The position numbers and the translations under genes were made by a program. Shown here piece by piece: positions 24,562 to 35,480 of a stretch of 64,000 bases of DNA. Under the pieces are notes generated by a model. That model saw only the letters and a program-made list of their open reading frames with translations. It was not told the DNA's origin and did not search any database. The DNA comes from Paramyrothecium sp. XJ0827. Its lineage: Eukaryota; Ascomycota; Sordariomycetes; Hypocreales; Stachybotryaceae. Where the stretch lies: contig JAJFPB010000010.1 in assembly GCA_020881915.1 (NCBI GenBank), positions 1,860,001 through 1,924,000 on the forward strand, given 5' to 3'. Position 1 is the stretch's first letter; every line of letters begins with the position of its first letter.

Positions 24562-26145
24562 ATGGCAGCTCAAGTGGGACCTCTCCCACAGCTGAAGCTT
24601 CCCTCAGGGCCGGCCCCCCTCACGGCCGAACAGCGGTACTGGAAGACTTTTAAAAATCAGCTTCTAATCCCTTCGCCAACCACCTACCCCGTCACGCACA
24701 TCTCCTGCAACAGTGACTCGTTTGCGGTCACGACCGGCACACGCATCCAGATCTACTCGAACCGAACGCGCAAGCTGCTCAAGACCATCACGCGCTTCGG
24801 CGATGTCGCTAGGAGCGGAGAAATCCGGAGAGATGGCCGTGTCTTGGTGGCTGGCGACGACACGGGCAAGATGCAGGTTTTCGACGTCAACTCGAGGGCG
24901 ATCCTGAAGACGTGGACGACGCACAAGCAGCCGGTGTGGACGACCAAGTTCTCGCCGACGGAGCTGACGACGCTGCTGAGTGCGAGTGACGACAAGACGG
25001 TGAGGCTGTGGGACTTGCCCAGCAACGAGCCCGTCACCACCTTCGTCGGGCACAATGATTACGTGCGATGCGCCAACTTCATGCCCGGAACCATGTCAAA
25101 CATGCTCATCTCGGGCAGTTATGACTCGACAGTCAAGCTCTGGGATCCCCGCACGGGAAGCAGCACGGCTGCCATGACCTTCAAGCACGCCGCGCCCGTC
25201 GAGGATGTCCTGGCCCTCCCCTCGGGCACCACGGTGCTGGCTGCTGCGGAGAATTCGGTCAGCGTGTTGGATCTAGTTGCGGCGCGACCGCTGCACATGA
25301 TCACGAACCACCAAAAGACGGTTACCTCCCTTAGCCTTGCCTCCAACGGCCGCCGCTTAGTCACTGGTGGTCTGGAAGGCCATGTGAAAATCTTTGAGAC
25401 GACTGGGTGGAATGTTGTCTCTAGCATGAAGTACCAATCGCCCGTGCTGTCGCTCAAGGTCATTCCCTCGAGCGACTCGTCCGACGCGACTGATCGCCAC
25501 CTTGCTGTGGGCATGCAATCCGGTGTCCTCAGCATCCGCACGCGCCTGACCGGCGTCGAGGTCGCCCGCGAGCGTGAGCGTGAGAAGGAGATGGCCGCGC
25601 TTGTTGCTGGGACCATTGACACACACGACGCTAAGAAGAACAAGCGGAAGCGCCGTGTTGCTGCCTCGAACCGCTTGGACATGGTTGGTGAGGGCGCCGA
25701 TGTGGTCATCGCCAGTGACCGCACCTCCAGGAAGAAGGAGCGCCCATGGCAGAGTGATCTGCGTCATGCTAGGTACGCCCGCGCTCTCGATCAAGTCCTT
25801 GACAAGACGAATCCCGAAGCCACGCCTCTCAACGTTCTTACCGTGCTGCTCGCGCTCCGTCACCGTAGCGCAGTGCGCGATGCGTTGGAGAACCGCGACG
25901 AGCAGACAGTTCAGCCAATTCTTCGCTGGACCTGCAAGTACATCTGCGACCCCCGCTACGTGAGCGTGTGCGTCGAGGTCGGCCTGCACCTGCTCGACCT
26001 GTATGCCGAGTACGTCGGCGGCTCCGCGTCACTGCACAAGGGCTTCAAGGAGCTGCAGACGCGGGTCAAGGACGAGGTGGAGATGGCTCAGATCGCTTGC
26101 CAAACGACCGGCATGCTGGAGAGCATGATGCTCGGGACAGTGTAA
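24562..26145 (+). CDS. utp15: U3 snoRNP / t-UTP subunit Utp15
   Basis: Single exon, 527 aa. The N-terminal two thirds form a WD40 propeller with clear repeats: SASDDKTVRLWDLPS, SGSYDSTVKLWDPRTG, TGGLEGHVKIFETTGW. The C-terminal part is the UTP15 helical domain (PWQSDLRHARYARALDQVLD, EATPLNVLTVLLALRHRSAV, EVGLHLLDLYAEYVGGS). Utp15 is part of the t-UTP/UtpA subcomplex, which starts assembly of the small-subunit processome on pre-rRNA and supports rDNA transcription in the nucleolus. A basic KKNKRKRRVA run sits between the domains. I took the Met at 24562, since upstream in-frame residues are translated leader without family similarity. Confidence 0.95.
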   Translation: MAAQVGPLPQLKLPSGPAPLTAEQRYWKTFKNQLLIPSPTTYPVTHISCNSDSFAVTTGTRIQIYSNRTRKLLKTITRFGDVARSGEIRRDGRVLVAGDDTGKMQVFDVNSRAILKTWTTHKQPVWTTKFSPTELTTLLSASDDKTVRLWDLPSNEPVTTFVGHNDYVRCANFMPGTMSNMLISGSYDSTVKLWDPRTGSSTAAMTFKHAAPVEDVLALPSGTTVLAAAENSVSVLDLVAARPLHMITNHQKTVTSLSLASNGRRLVTGGLEGHVKIFETTGWNVVSSMKYQSPVLSLKVIPSSDSSDATDRHLAVGMQSGVLSIRTRLTGVEVAREREREKEMAALVAGTIDTHDAKKNKRKRRVAASNRLDMVGEGADVVIASDRTSRKKERPWQSDLRHARYARALDQVLDKTNPEATPLNVLTVLLALRHRSAVRDALENRDEQTVQPILRWTCKYICDPRYVSVCVEVGLHLLDLYAEYVGGSASLHKGFKELQTRVKDEVEMAQIACQTTGMLESMMLGTV

Positions 26146-27095
26146 AAAGGGGGTTTCGAAGCTTGCACCTATACCTGTGGCCGGAGGCTTTCGAGGAGAA
26201 TGGGTTTGTTTCATGGGTGTTTGCATTGCGTGGCGTTCCGGAAAAGAAGGATTGTCCGGCGTCTTTTCGACGGGACCGGGCTCTTGTACGGTAGGACAGG
26301 AAGGTTGAGGCGAGACGAGGCGGAGGTCTTCTATCTAGAAGCTTTGAAGACAAAATTGTAGACCGACAGTCATGTCTGGAGCAAGATGTTCGAGAGTTGC
26401 ATGTGGAAGTGCTTCCGTTGCAAACTTGAGGGCTTCTGTCCGAAATATGCTACCGCATTGAAAACGTCAATACGACTGTACTCGCTTCTAGTCTCGAATT
26501 CCACATGGACAAGGACTCCGAATAGGGTAGACGGCCAATGTGACAAATAACCTGTTTCGATTCACATACAAGGCAAACACAGCCTGTAGTATCACAAGTG
26601 CCCACATTCGCAAATACCGACAGTCGCGCATATAGCTGCATCTCCCATCCAGTCATTCGATGAAAAATAAGGTTGCACTTCGTCCCTCTAGTAAAAGAAA
26701 AAAAGGGGGGGAGGGGGTCGTATTCTCATGGTGAGCATAAACACATACGACCATTAGTGATCAAGACATCGACTAGCATTTGTAGCCCGCCGCAAGAATA
26801 TTTTCGTATCTACTCCGCCTCCAAGTTGGTGGACTTTCCCAGACCATGGAGCTTCCAAAGAGATGATGCCCATTGTCCTCCGAGCCGACTGTTTGAATGG
26901 CTCTGTTTGATTCGCCATAGAATGTTACCAAGACCGTTGCAGAGGTGAGCGTGAACCAGGTTAATGCACGAGATAGAGCAATCTCCATTTGAGCAATGAT
27001 ATCATTGCGATCAGCCATCATAACACCAACAGGTGTAATCGCGTAAGGGGGCACTAGCCGGGCATTTATATGGTACCACGCAACCTCAATTGTCA
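26146..27095. other. 3' flanks of utp15 and membrane-protein gene A
   Basis: No supported gene. The part from about 26900 resembles the region just downstream of membrane gene B (about 28100-28278), so it belongs to the segmental duplication. A 108-codon frame on the - strand that starts next to gene A's stop is likely non-coding, since its counterpart behind gene B is not conserved as protein. Confidence 0.45.
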
Positions 27096-27900
27096 TCAAA
27101 CCATGTCATCAATGCTTCTATCAGTGACCACGCTTGAACTGGTAACCCATTGGGACAGTTCAACCTCTTCCGGACTGTCTGTGCCCGTCAACGGCCTATG
27201 TCCAGGGTCGTATAGAACAAAGCAGGTGATGCCCATTACACAGAAGACGATGGCAATCAATTCTGAGATGCGAACTATGAGGCTGAATCTTGGTGAAATA
27301 AGAGCCCGGGCTACGGGATGTAGTATGCCAGCAAAAGCACTCCACGGAACTCTGCTGAGACGTCAGAAAAGTCGATAATGTGGCCCGAAGGAAGTATGGG
27401 CTTTGTGCTCAATACCCTCTCACATAGTGTGTACACGAGAAGACGAGCCAAAGGTTGATTGCTGTCCAAAGGTGTAGGCTACTTCAGGGCGAAAGATGTT
27501 AGTTTCCGCAAATCCAGGGTGTAGAGTACCACAGCTCACATTATTGCCGGCCAGAGGGCCCAGTGGACACTTTTCTCCTGGGAGGCACAGAAGCGACTGA
27601 AGAAAGGCAGCAAGACTAAGAGTAAGTGCGCAGTGTCTCTGAGGCCCACGGCTCGGAAAGACATTGGAAGACCCTCCTTCGAAAACGAACAATGAAGATG
27701 GACTGACCAACACAAGCTATTGTCGGATTGCTGAAATTATGGTAAAGGTCTGGGATCATGCCGATTCATATCAGAGGAAGTAGGTGTGCATGGTACCTTA
27801 GTCTGCAGGGCTGCATCGCCCTTGATACTTGAGATGGACAGGTTCTCACTTTCCTCACTTTCTTTACCTTACTTACCGTATCTTGCCATCCGAGGAGCAG
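26900..27900 (-). repeat. Segmental duplication, unit A (approximate ends)
   Basis: Gene A plus its 5' and 3' flanks resemble unit B. Shared flank features include TCACTTTCCT upstream and CAATGATA downstream. Ends are approximate because they were matched by eye. Confidence 0.55.
27096..27664 (-). CDS. Small four-helix membrane protein, tandem copy A
   Basis: Three exons (27540-27664, 27416-27481, 27096-27351) encode about 148 aa. Introns are 58 and 64 nt with CTAAC and CTGAC branch sites. I do not recognise a named family. The product has about four hydrophobic segments: HLLLVLLPFF near the start, LWTAINLWLVFSC, SAFAGILHPVARALI, and LIAIVFCVMGITCFVLYD. A short acidic tail ends in DDMV. The frame was chosen by comparison with copy B: differences fall mainly at third codon positions in this frame and the residues LPFF, ASQE, SAFA, GIT, YD, EVEL and MV are shared. 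Exon 2 is 66 nt in both copies and both introns are in the same phase. The exon-2 acceptor is the less usual AAG. Function unknown; probably a membrane protein. Confidence 0.72.
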
Positions 27901-28278
27901 TCAACGTACTTAAACCCCACCCCCACTATGCTTGCTTATAGCCTCGAGCTTGACCCGAAGGGAACTAGATGATCTGTGGCGGTAGCGGGTTGTTTCTATT
28001 TCACAAGTGTGCTGCGCATAGTATCGATATGATCCGAGAATTATACATATCGGAAGTAGCTGCGGCCAAATGTGCAAAACATCTTGTACAGTTCAAACAA
28101 GGCATTGATTACACTAAAGCGGCAAATTAAACTATGTTGACACACGAGGTAGAGAATCCATAAATAAGTGTGAGAGGCGGTATCATTGTGGTGGCCGAGA
28201 ACAATATTAAAGGGTATATCATCTAATGCAGCTCCAATCCGGATCGCAGGGGTTTTGTCATGCAACTTCAGCCTTTCA
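27665..28278. other. Spacer between tandem copies A and B
   Basis: Contains the 5' flank of gene A and the 3' flank of gene B. The 5' flank of A (27665-27900) is similar to the 5' flank of B (28820-29060). One TGGTACCTTAG copy lies at about 27791. No other gene. Confidence 0.5.
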
Positions 28279-29060
28279 TTACACCATGCCATCAGTGTTT
28301 CGTCGGGGGGGCGCGCCCGAATCGCCAGTTTCTTGGAGCAGCTCAACCTCTTTGTATCTTCCGAAGCCCGCCCACAATCCGTTCTTCGTATCGTATGTAA
28401 CGAGGCAGGTGATACCAACCACGCCGAAGATGACGGCAACCAATCCTGACAACTTTATTGAGAGGTTGACTCCCGGCACGACTAAGATCCAAGCCACGGG
28501 CGGAAACAGAGCTGCGAAAGCGCTCAAAGGAAACCTCCTGGGACATGTCAGATGATCCGTCACAGTAACTCATGTTGGTCTTCATACTTCTGAAGATAGA
28601 ACCTATGCCAAAACACGAGCCCGCCAGCAGTCGTCATCCAAATAGCGAGGCCACTGGAGGCACGACAATGTCAGTTCACTGAGACTACGAGCAGGAGTCT
28701 AAAGCTTACACTGTTGTGATCCAAGGTGGCCATGAGTTGCTCCCTTCTTGAGATGCCGAAAGCAGGTTGAAGAAGGGAAGGAAAAAGAAAAAGAAGTACG
28801 GAGTGTCGCTGAGGCACATGGCTCGTACAGATGATATAAGACACTTTTAATAAGAAAAAAACAACTAAGAAAGACGGGTCGATCAACGCAAGCTAATAGC
28901 AAGTAAATGAACCTATGGCAAAGTTCTGGGACAATGCCCGATTTATAGAAAGTATGCAAAGTGATCAGCAGGGCTGTGCTGCCCTTGTAATATGGGATCC
29001 CGAGGTGGCTCACTTTCCTGGTGGCTCTTTTCGCCTACGTATCTCGCCTTCGAAGAGTAG
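28100..29060 (-). repeat. Segmental duplication, unit B (approximate ends)
   Basis: Gene B plus flanks, in direct orientation to unit A. Divergence is substantial in both coding and flanking parts, so this is not a recent copy. Confidence 0.55.
28279..28819 (-). CDS. Small four-helix membrane protein, tandem copy B
   Basis: Three exons (28710-28819, 28588-28653, 28279-28537) encode 144 aa; introns are 56 and 50 nt. This is the paralogue of copy A, in the same orientation about 600 bp upstream of it. Hydrophobic segments are PYFFFFFLPFFNLL, GLAIWMTTAGGLVFW, LSAFAALFPPVAWILVV and LSGLVAVIFGVVGITCLV; the tail ends in DGMV. It starts five residues later than copy A, because A's ATG triplet is not conserved here and an in-frame stop lies upstream. 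A plausible alternative start would need an extra upstream exon, which I do not see. Function unknown. The conserved frame and intron positions argue that both copies are or recently were functional genes. Confidence 0.72.
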
Positions 29061-30353
29061 TTAGCATGACTACTTCGGGAAGCCCCGGCCGAATTTGAAG
29101 CTTCAAGCTGCGACCGAACCAGTAACATCATGCTGATGCATCTAATGCAACGCTTTGGCCTAGGGAAAACCCGAGGCTGACTGATTTTTTGAGAGTGCGC
29201 AGGGGACTCAATCAAGTAACCAACCAGGGTATGAACCAATGAAAACTGCTTGTGGCATGTCCCACAGCCAGATGATCGACGCACTTGAACAAAGCTCAGG
29301 TACGTGGTTCGGTCCTCTACGCACTCCAAGAGACTTAATGACTGTACTGTAACTCTCAAGGGTCAAGGTGGCCACGCATGCTCCGGCTCAATCATCGCAT
29401 ACCCGGATCGTCGCATTACTGTGTATTGCTGACGGCTATTCCACGTTTGCAATCACCGACAGCAACCGAAAACTTGTTTTGAAGGGTTCCTGAACCCTTG
29501 ATATGTCAAGATTTCACTAATCCTCTAGGTACATTAAATTCGCAGACTTCCCACATCACCCCAAGCCTTGTTCCAAACTTCCCACCTGCCTCCCTTTCCC
29601 CGAAACCAAAAAGCATTGAACTCAAACCTGTACAGACCAGTTGGGAATAAAAACAGAGCTTCGGTGGTATCTCCTCCATGTTTCATCCTGGGCATGAGCC
29701 TGGAGCCCTATATGTAAGTGACTTAACCAATTCGATATGAACCGCCCGTGATAACCGCCGCACCCTCCCTCTCCCCCCTCCTCTTCCAGCAAAGGACAGT
29801 CGAGATTTCACCTTGGTTCCTCTCTGATGCTGTTTCCGCCTTGGTTCAACCGGGTTGTACGTGCGGTTCGACAACCCTCCCAGTAAAATAAAATAAAAAA
29901 GGTTTCGCATATCGACCATCTCGTCAAACTATGCATCACATCGTGCCGTATTGCGCCGCGCTTGCTTCTTGCATGCGATGATATGTACCCAGATTGCAAG
30001 ATCCATGACCGCACACCGCGAGCTACTCGAGCATGGCGGGTGGGCCGAGAGTAAGGGGGTTTTGAATGTTCAGTGAGGGAGGTGAATGTGCCCAAAAAGA
30101 AGTATACAGAATTCGTCCACGCCAAGAATGCGCAATCGCAACGCTATACATGTCCCGAGCCATTAACTTTGCCGCATCTAAATGAATTGCGGGATTCGGT
30201 TCGTGTCGAGAGACAACCGATGAAAGGAAGAAACTGATAAAAATAGGAGGCAGGGATGGCAGAAAGGATACATGTCCTTTATTCGCCACCCCGTAATCGT
30301 TGTTTCGGAAGGGCTAGGCGCAATGCCAGTATTCTTTAGCCGGCATTGTCGCC
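28820..30353. other. Intergenic between membrane gene B and the Zn2Cys6 regulator
   Basis: 5' flank of gene B and 3' flank of the regulator. Short frames only; none supported. Confidence 0.45.
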
Positions 30354-33300
30354 TCATTGAGGATAAGGGGTTTTGACATGGGGTGGAGGTGCTGCCATCG
30401 GCAGCTTGGGTGTAAGAGTGCTCGTGCTGCTGGAGAAGCTTGAGTTCGTCCTTGCGTCGACGGTGGGGAACAGATCCCGTTGCAGGCCCTCGAGTATGTG
30501 AAGGTCAGTTCGCAGCGAGCTTGTAGCTGTTACGGATTGGCGGAAGAACAAGATGGTTTTGTGGAAGAGCGTCCGCAGAAGTTCTTCGTCCACCTCGGGG
30601 TGAAGGATGGGATCTCGGAAGACAGCCGAAAGTACGAGAAGATTGCCCCATTGACTAATTCAAACAATTAGCGAAACTCGACAGTTATGTCATCTTCGAA
30701 CTACTTACGCATGTGCAGTCCCAAAGATATTTGTGATGACGGGACGCCGCTCGTCAAGATTATGGAAGGCACGGGTGCTCTCTATGAGCGCCCTGATGCC
30801 CTTCTTCGCATACTCAACCACTTCACGGTCGATGTCGCCCGGGTTCCTCGCGCTTGGATGGATGACCGGCGCAATAACGTCCTGCCTGAACTCGGATACC
30901 GGGTGGATCTCAGGGCTTGTGGAAGAGTTGTTCTGCATTGTGTGCGAGAACTGCAGAATCTGTCTGATGAACGGTCTGTAAGTGATTACCTGTGCACCCC
31001 AGTACTTGGCTCTCAACCGCGCCGAGAGGATGTCGGTAGCGGGTGGATCATCTTCCTTGAAAGCAAAGCTGTGGGCCACCCAGTTCATGCCCGACACCGC
31101 GTCGGAAACCAGCCCCACATTCTTGAACTTGTCCTGGCCTGCCGCAGAGGCCTTGGGGTCATCGGGAGAATAAAACATCCGGTGAATGCTATTAAGATGC
31201 GTACGCAGGTACAGCTGACCCGGATAGCTGTCCAAGACTCTTTGGTCAAATCCTCGGAGCATACTCATGTTTGGGTGAGGCATGTCTTCCTCATACGAGA
31301 GTAAGCCAGAAGGCGGGAGTGGAAGTTCGGCAATTAGATCACTAGCCAGGGTTAGTGGATACTCGGAATGTTGGCGTATTAGCGACATACCTCTCAAGCT
31401 GCAGGCAGGTCCAGAAGGTCAAAGCGAGCTCGTTGTCTCTCTTCACCTCGATCAGTTTGCTCTGCATCTTGTATTGCCGCAGCCGGTCCAGGCTCCTGCG
31501 AACATGTCAGAAGATTTTCAACTATTGGCACCAAGGGTAAACTTACGGTCGCATAATGACCTGCAACTTGTGGCTTGCTTTGTGGATGTAGGCAAAACTC
31601 TCCATTGGCCGGGCCAGCTGGCCCAGGTACAAACCCGCGAATATATTGGCGTAAATATCCTTCATGTTGTTGTAGGCACCGGTATGGTTCCCGAGAATGT
31701 CGGTGGCGTAAGCGAAATACTCCAGGCCAGGGATGACTTCGTAGTTCTTCTTGAGCTGGTATCCTCCGCGTACGCCGCCAGGTCCGTGAATTGACGATCT
31801 TCTGCTGTGGAGACCCCTTTCTTGCTCCTTGGGCGACGTCAGGCCCGAGGAGTGCGAATGCGCAGAGTAGCCGGGTGGCGAGCCCTGGTTAGGGGAAGGT
31901 GGAATGCCATTGCGGGTAAGAGGACTTCCGTAAGACGTGCTCTCGGGAGGGTGAACCACGTCAGGGATGCCCTCACGGAAGAGACAAACTTTACCGAGAG
32001 CCAGCACTGTCAACACAATGGCGCTGTGGATCGAGCGATTTGGTCTCCCAACCTTGGTGGGAACAGGGGTGGATGGGCCTTCAGGGCCGTCCGGACCTGG
32101 TGACCTCTTCCTCTTCGCTCCCACCATCTCAGTTGGTGTCTGGGCGCCTCCACCGACCGCAAACGTAGGCCTTGAAGTTTGAGGTTTGATAGACCGCGGT
32201 TGGGCAACAGGTAATTGGTCCAAGAAATGTTGTACCCATGAGTCCAGCACATCCGGCTGCACAATGGGGTGCATATTCAGAATATGGGTTTTGAAGCTCT
32301 CCACGTAGGACCAAACTTTGGAGGCCGTGAAATCTGGGTTGCCATCTGCTCCGAGTACACCACCCTTGTACTCGATTTGATCCGGCGGGCTAAAACCACC
32401 CAGCTGTCCATAATCAGCGGCAGGGGACGGCGATGCCACATCTGAAGCATCATCCGGCATGTCCAGCACGCCATGGTCGGGAAGCTGAGGAGCTTGTCGA
32501 AACCTGTATGAGTCTTCGCCGCGTCCGTGGACAATCAGAAATCCACGGTTTTGCTCAATGCTGATTGGATATTCGCTGATGTACCGCACCCCGGCTGATT
32601 CTACGTGACGTCCGGCTAGATCGCGTATTGATGGCCAATCCAGGAGCAGCGATGCCAAAGTGGTGTGATTGATCGGAATAGCGGGCTCTCCAGGAGGCAC
32701 TGGCGGGCCTGGAGCAGGCTCAAAGTCATCCTCTGGCATGGTAATAACAGGGTTGCGTCGCACGTTGTCGCCATAGTACTGATCACCTGATCCATCGTGC
32801 GCAGACTGATATGAACCCTCAGTGGCGGCAGATTTGACTTCGTCCCCGAGCGGCTCCGGCTTCAAATGTATACCGCGTGGATCACCAGGAAATGACGTCT
32901 CAATCTTCTTCAACCGATCGTTCATATGGCCAATTCGACCGTCCATAGTCCCCATATGCTCCGCCAGCGTCGCGAGTGTACTTTTCATGTCCGCGATTCC
33001 CTCTAAAATATCGGCTTGTGCTTTGTCCGTTCTACTGATGGTCAGCCAATAAAATCCTCGAACCACTCTAACCACAAGTATACGTACGCCTTTGGCACTG
33101 GGTCTCGATATCTGCATTCAGTGCCTTTGTCTCGGCAGGTTTTGCATGGTTTTGTTTCGTCACATTTGGCCTTGAGTTGCCGGCATTGGTCACAAGCCTG
33201 GGAAACAGTTAGCGATGCTTTCAAAAGCAATACTGACAAGGCCGGACCTGGGAAGCTCGAGTGTTCTTCTTCTTGGAAGCCACTGCCGAGGCATAGACGC

Positions 33301-34249
33301 TATAGAAGGGCTCCGTTGGGTGCTGATAAGAAGCATGCGAGTGTTGCTGCTCGTATGTCTGCTGATGACTTGACTGATGGGCTGGCTGATGAGCTGGCTG
33401 ATGAACTGGCTGATGAGCTGGCTGATGAACTGGCTGATGAACTGGCTGATGAGCTGGCTGATGAACTGGCTGATGAGCTGGCTGATGAGTTATGGGGGCT
33501 GGAGTGTAGCTGGGAGCGCGGAAGCCCCCCGGGGTTGGGGGCGCATGAGGTCCGGCGTCGTAGCTCATGTGTCGCGGTTGAGTGTCTTGGTAATGCGCCG
33601 AAGTTCCTGGGGGTGGCGGTGGATGCGATGATGATGGAGACTGCCCGATAGGGTGATTTCCAGGAGTAAGAGATTCTGGCGCATGTCCGGTCGAGTTAGG
33701 GCGGCGAGGATCGTCGGCAGGTTCTCGTTTTATGGTTGATTCTCTTGGAGTGTATGGCTGGTATGGCGGATTCGCAGGCGAGGGAGGATGTTGCGCATGA
33801 GATGGCGGCGGCGGAGGAGGGAGCTGCTGCTGAAGATGGTGGTGATGCTGTTGCGGCGGCGGCGGCTGCTGCTGCATAGAGAGGGGCGGCGGCGGCGGCT
33901 GTTGTTGTCGATAGTGTTCTTGCATTGGAGGGTAAGGCTCTTGATCATGATGGCGACGGTCAGAGTCCGAGTGCGGTTGCGGTGCCGGCCCAGAGACGAC
34001 TGGGGTAGCTGGTGCCGAGGAGTGCTCTGTTGTCCTTGGAGGATATGGTTGATATGCTGGGACAGGCGGGTGATGTATACTATGAGAGTGCGGCGGTGGG
34101 GGGGCGGAAGCGGAATGGGGATGAGGGTGAGGATGCTGATGCTGATGCTGACTCGTGGAGTGAGGAAGAGGCAACGATACACCTTGGGGAGTTGTGGCTG
34201 ACCACGACGTCAGGCGCGGACGTTTGGTGTCTGGAGGCCCTGGGTCCAT
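30354..34249 (-). CDS. Zn2Cys6 transcription factor with central zinc cluster
   Basis: Six exons (33248-34249, 33088-33197, 31547-33031, 31391-31495, 30709-31341, 30354-30654) join in frame to about 1211 aa. Residues 1-334 are disordered, with His/Pro/Gln runs and nine HQPA/HQPV repeats. The zinc cluster is Cys336, 339, 346, 352, 355 and 362 (CX2CX6CX5CX2CX6C), encoded by its own 110-nt exon. A probable dimerisation helix follows (KAQADILEGIADMKSTLATL). The fungal-specific regulatory region includes GLEYFAYATDILGNHTG, then LTFWTCLQLE, then YWGAQVITYRPFIRQIL. A central zinc cluster is unusual, as most such factors carry it near the N-terminus. Intron donors are GTCCGG (weak), GTACGT, GTAAGT, GTATGT and GTAAGT. 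Exon 3 may start at 33031 or 33034. Target genes are unknown. The start MDPGPPDTKRPRL is the first Met before the repeats. Confidence 0.88.
33382..33489 (-). repeat. 12-bp coding minisatellite, nine units
   Basis: Nine tandem 12-mers of type CTGGCTGATGAG/AA (seen on +), with one or two variable bases. On the - strand they encode alternating HQPA and HQPV, within residues about 255-295 of the regulator. Length variation between strains is likely. Confidence 0.92.
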
Positions 34250-34886
34250 GGTTGCGGCGCTATATATGTAGCACTGCAACACACGGGCAGAACGACGACG
34301 GAGGGTTGAGCAAGGGCCAGAAGGCAAAGGCGTCCATCGACTGGAGGCGAAACGACAGACGCCGGGGAGTGAGGCTCAGGAGCTCGGAGAGAAGGGTGAT
34401 AATTGGGTCCTCAGTGGTGGAAGTTGACGGGCCAAGGGGACATGGGGTGGGTGTGTGACTCGCACGGTACGGCGCCAGACCGGTCAAAGGTCGCTATGAT
34501 GACATGCGCCCATCTGAAAAGCCCGGTGGTAGGTTTGACGCAAAGAAAGAGAAAGGTCCCCGTCACCAAGGGTTGGCGGATGCGACGAGGTGATCAGCAG
34601 TTGGGCAGAGATGGATGGAGCTTTTCGTAACTGGGGGGGGGAAGCTGTCCAAGGAGCTGGAGCCAAGATGGTGGGGCCGAACGGCTGGTTTGACTGTTTC
34701 CAGAGCCAGGGTTATTCGAAGCGCGCCTCAGAAAAAAAACGAAAAAAAGAAGAGGAGCAAAGTAGCGCCCTAGCGAAGGCGATGAGGCAAGCTAGCCGGA
34801 GCTATGATGTGTGGACGCGCCGGAACAGCGGTAGCAGGCAGCGATCTGACGATGATGTCGATGCAGAAGCAGAGCAGTCACGTCGT

Positions 34887-34945
34887 AGCAAGCAGCAAGC
34901 AGACAAGCGAGCAAGCAGGCAAGCAAGCAGGCAAGCAAGCAAACG
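34887..34945 (+). repeat. AAGC/CAAG-rich simple repeat
   Basis: Degenerate tetranucleotide run of AGCAAGCAGGCAAGCA type. It opens artificial frames on both strands. Confidence 0.8.
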
Positions 34946-35396
34946 ACAACCTAAGCAGAACAAGCAGCAAGCATTGGACAGCCGCAACGGCGGGCCGAGT
35001 TGAGGTACAAGGGGAGAGGAAGGGTGGTAAGACGCGAACGTTCTGTCGGGCCCAATTGAGCAATCAAGTGCGTCGTGTTGAGCTAATACCAACAGCAATG
35101 CCCGTCGCGGATTGCCAATAGCGATACCCTCTGCCAATACCTTAACCAGGGCGACGGCGATGGGAGGACATGGGTCGTCCTGCCTCTGTTTAGCGAGACA
35201 GGGGGGCGTGGATGTGTGCAGCAGAAGAAAAGATGCCGGGTCTCTCTTTTTTTTCTCGATCGCGTATTGTTAGTTTGTGCTTTGCCAATCCCCCCCCCCG
35301 TCCCGTGGGAACGGGTCCAGGCACCAAGACGTTGGAAACCTTAGGCAGGCTAACGTTCGACGTGCCTGGAAATTGAATGTGCGCACAGGGAGGATC

Positions 35397-35480
35397 CAAG
35401 GTAAAGGTAAGGTACCCTGAAAACCGGTACTTCAAACTACCTAAGGTAGCTACCTCACTTTACGTTCGACTTCAGGTAGG
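35397..35480. repeat. Cluster of GGTAC/CCTAAGGTA motifs
   Basis: Within 84 bp there are several variants: AAGGTAAAGGTAAGGTACC, CCGGTACTTC, CTACCTAAGGTAGCTACCT and CAGGTAGGCAAGG. The central CCTAAGGTAGCTACCT is near-palindromic. Similar clusters occur elsewhere in the window. Confidence 0.7.

Noticed and set aside
26773..27099. 108-codon - strand frame just after membrane gene A
   Set aside because: The homologous 3' flank of gene B does not preserve this frame, so it is likely untranslated.
27420..27713. 97-codon - strand frame containing PQRHCALTLSLAAF
   Set aside because: Wrong frame of exon 1 of gene A; A/B substitutions at third positions support the other frame.
31543..33117. Stand-alone 524-aa protein starting MQISRPSAKGV
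   Set aside because: Its first residues are exon 2 out of frame plus intron 2; the real protein enters at TDKAQADIL from the zinc-cluster exon.
33016..33651. 211-codon + strand frame with ADEL repeats
   Set aside because: Antisense reading of the 12-bp minisatellite in the Zn2Cys6 gene.
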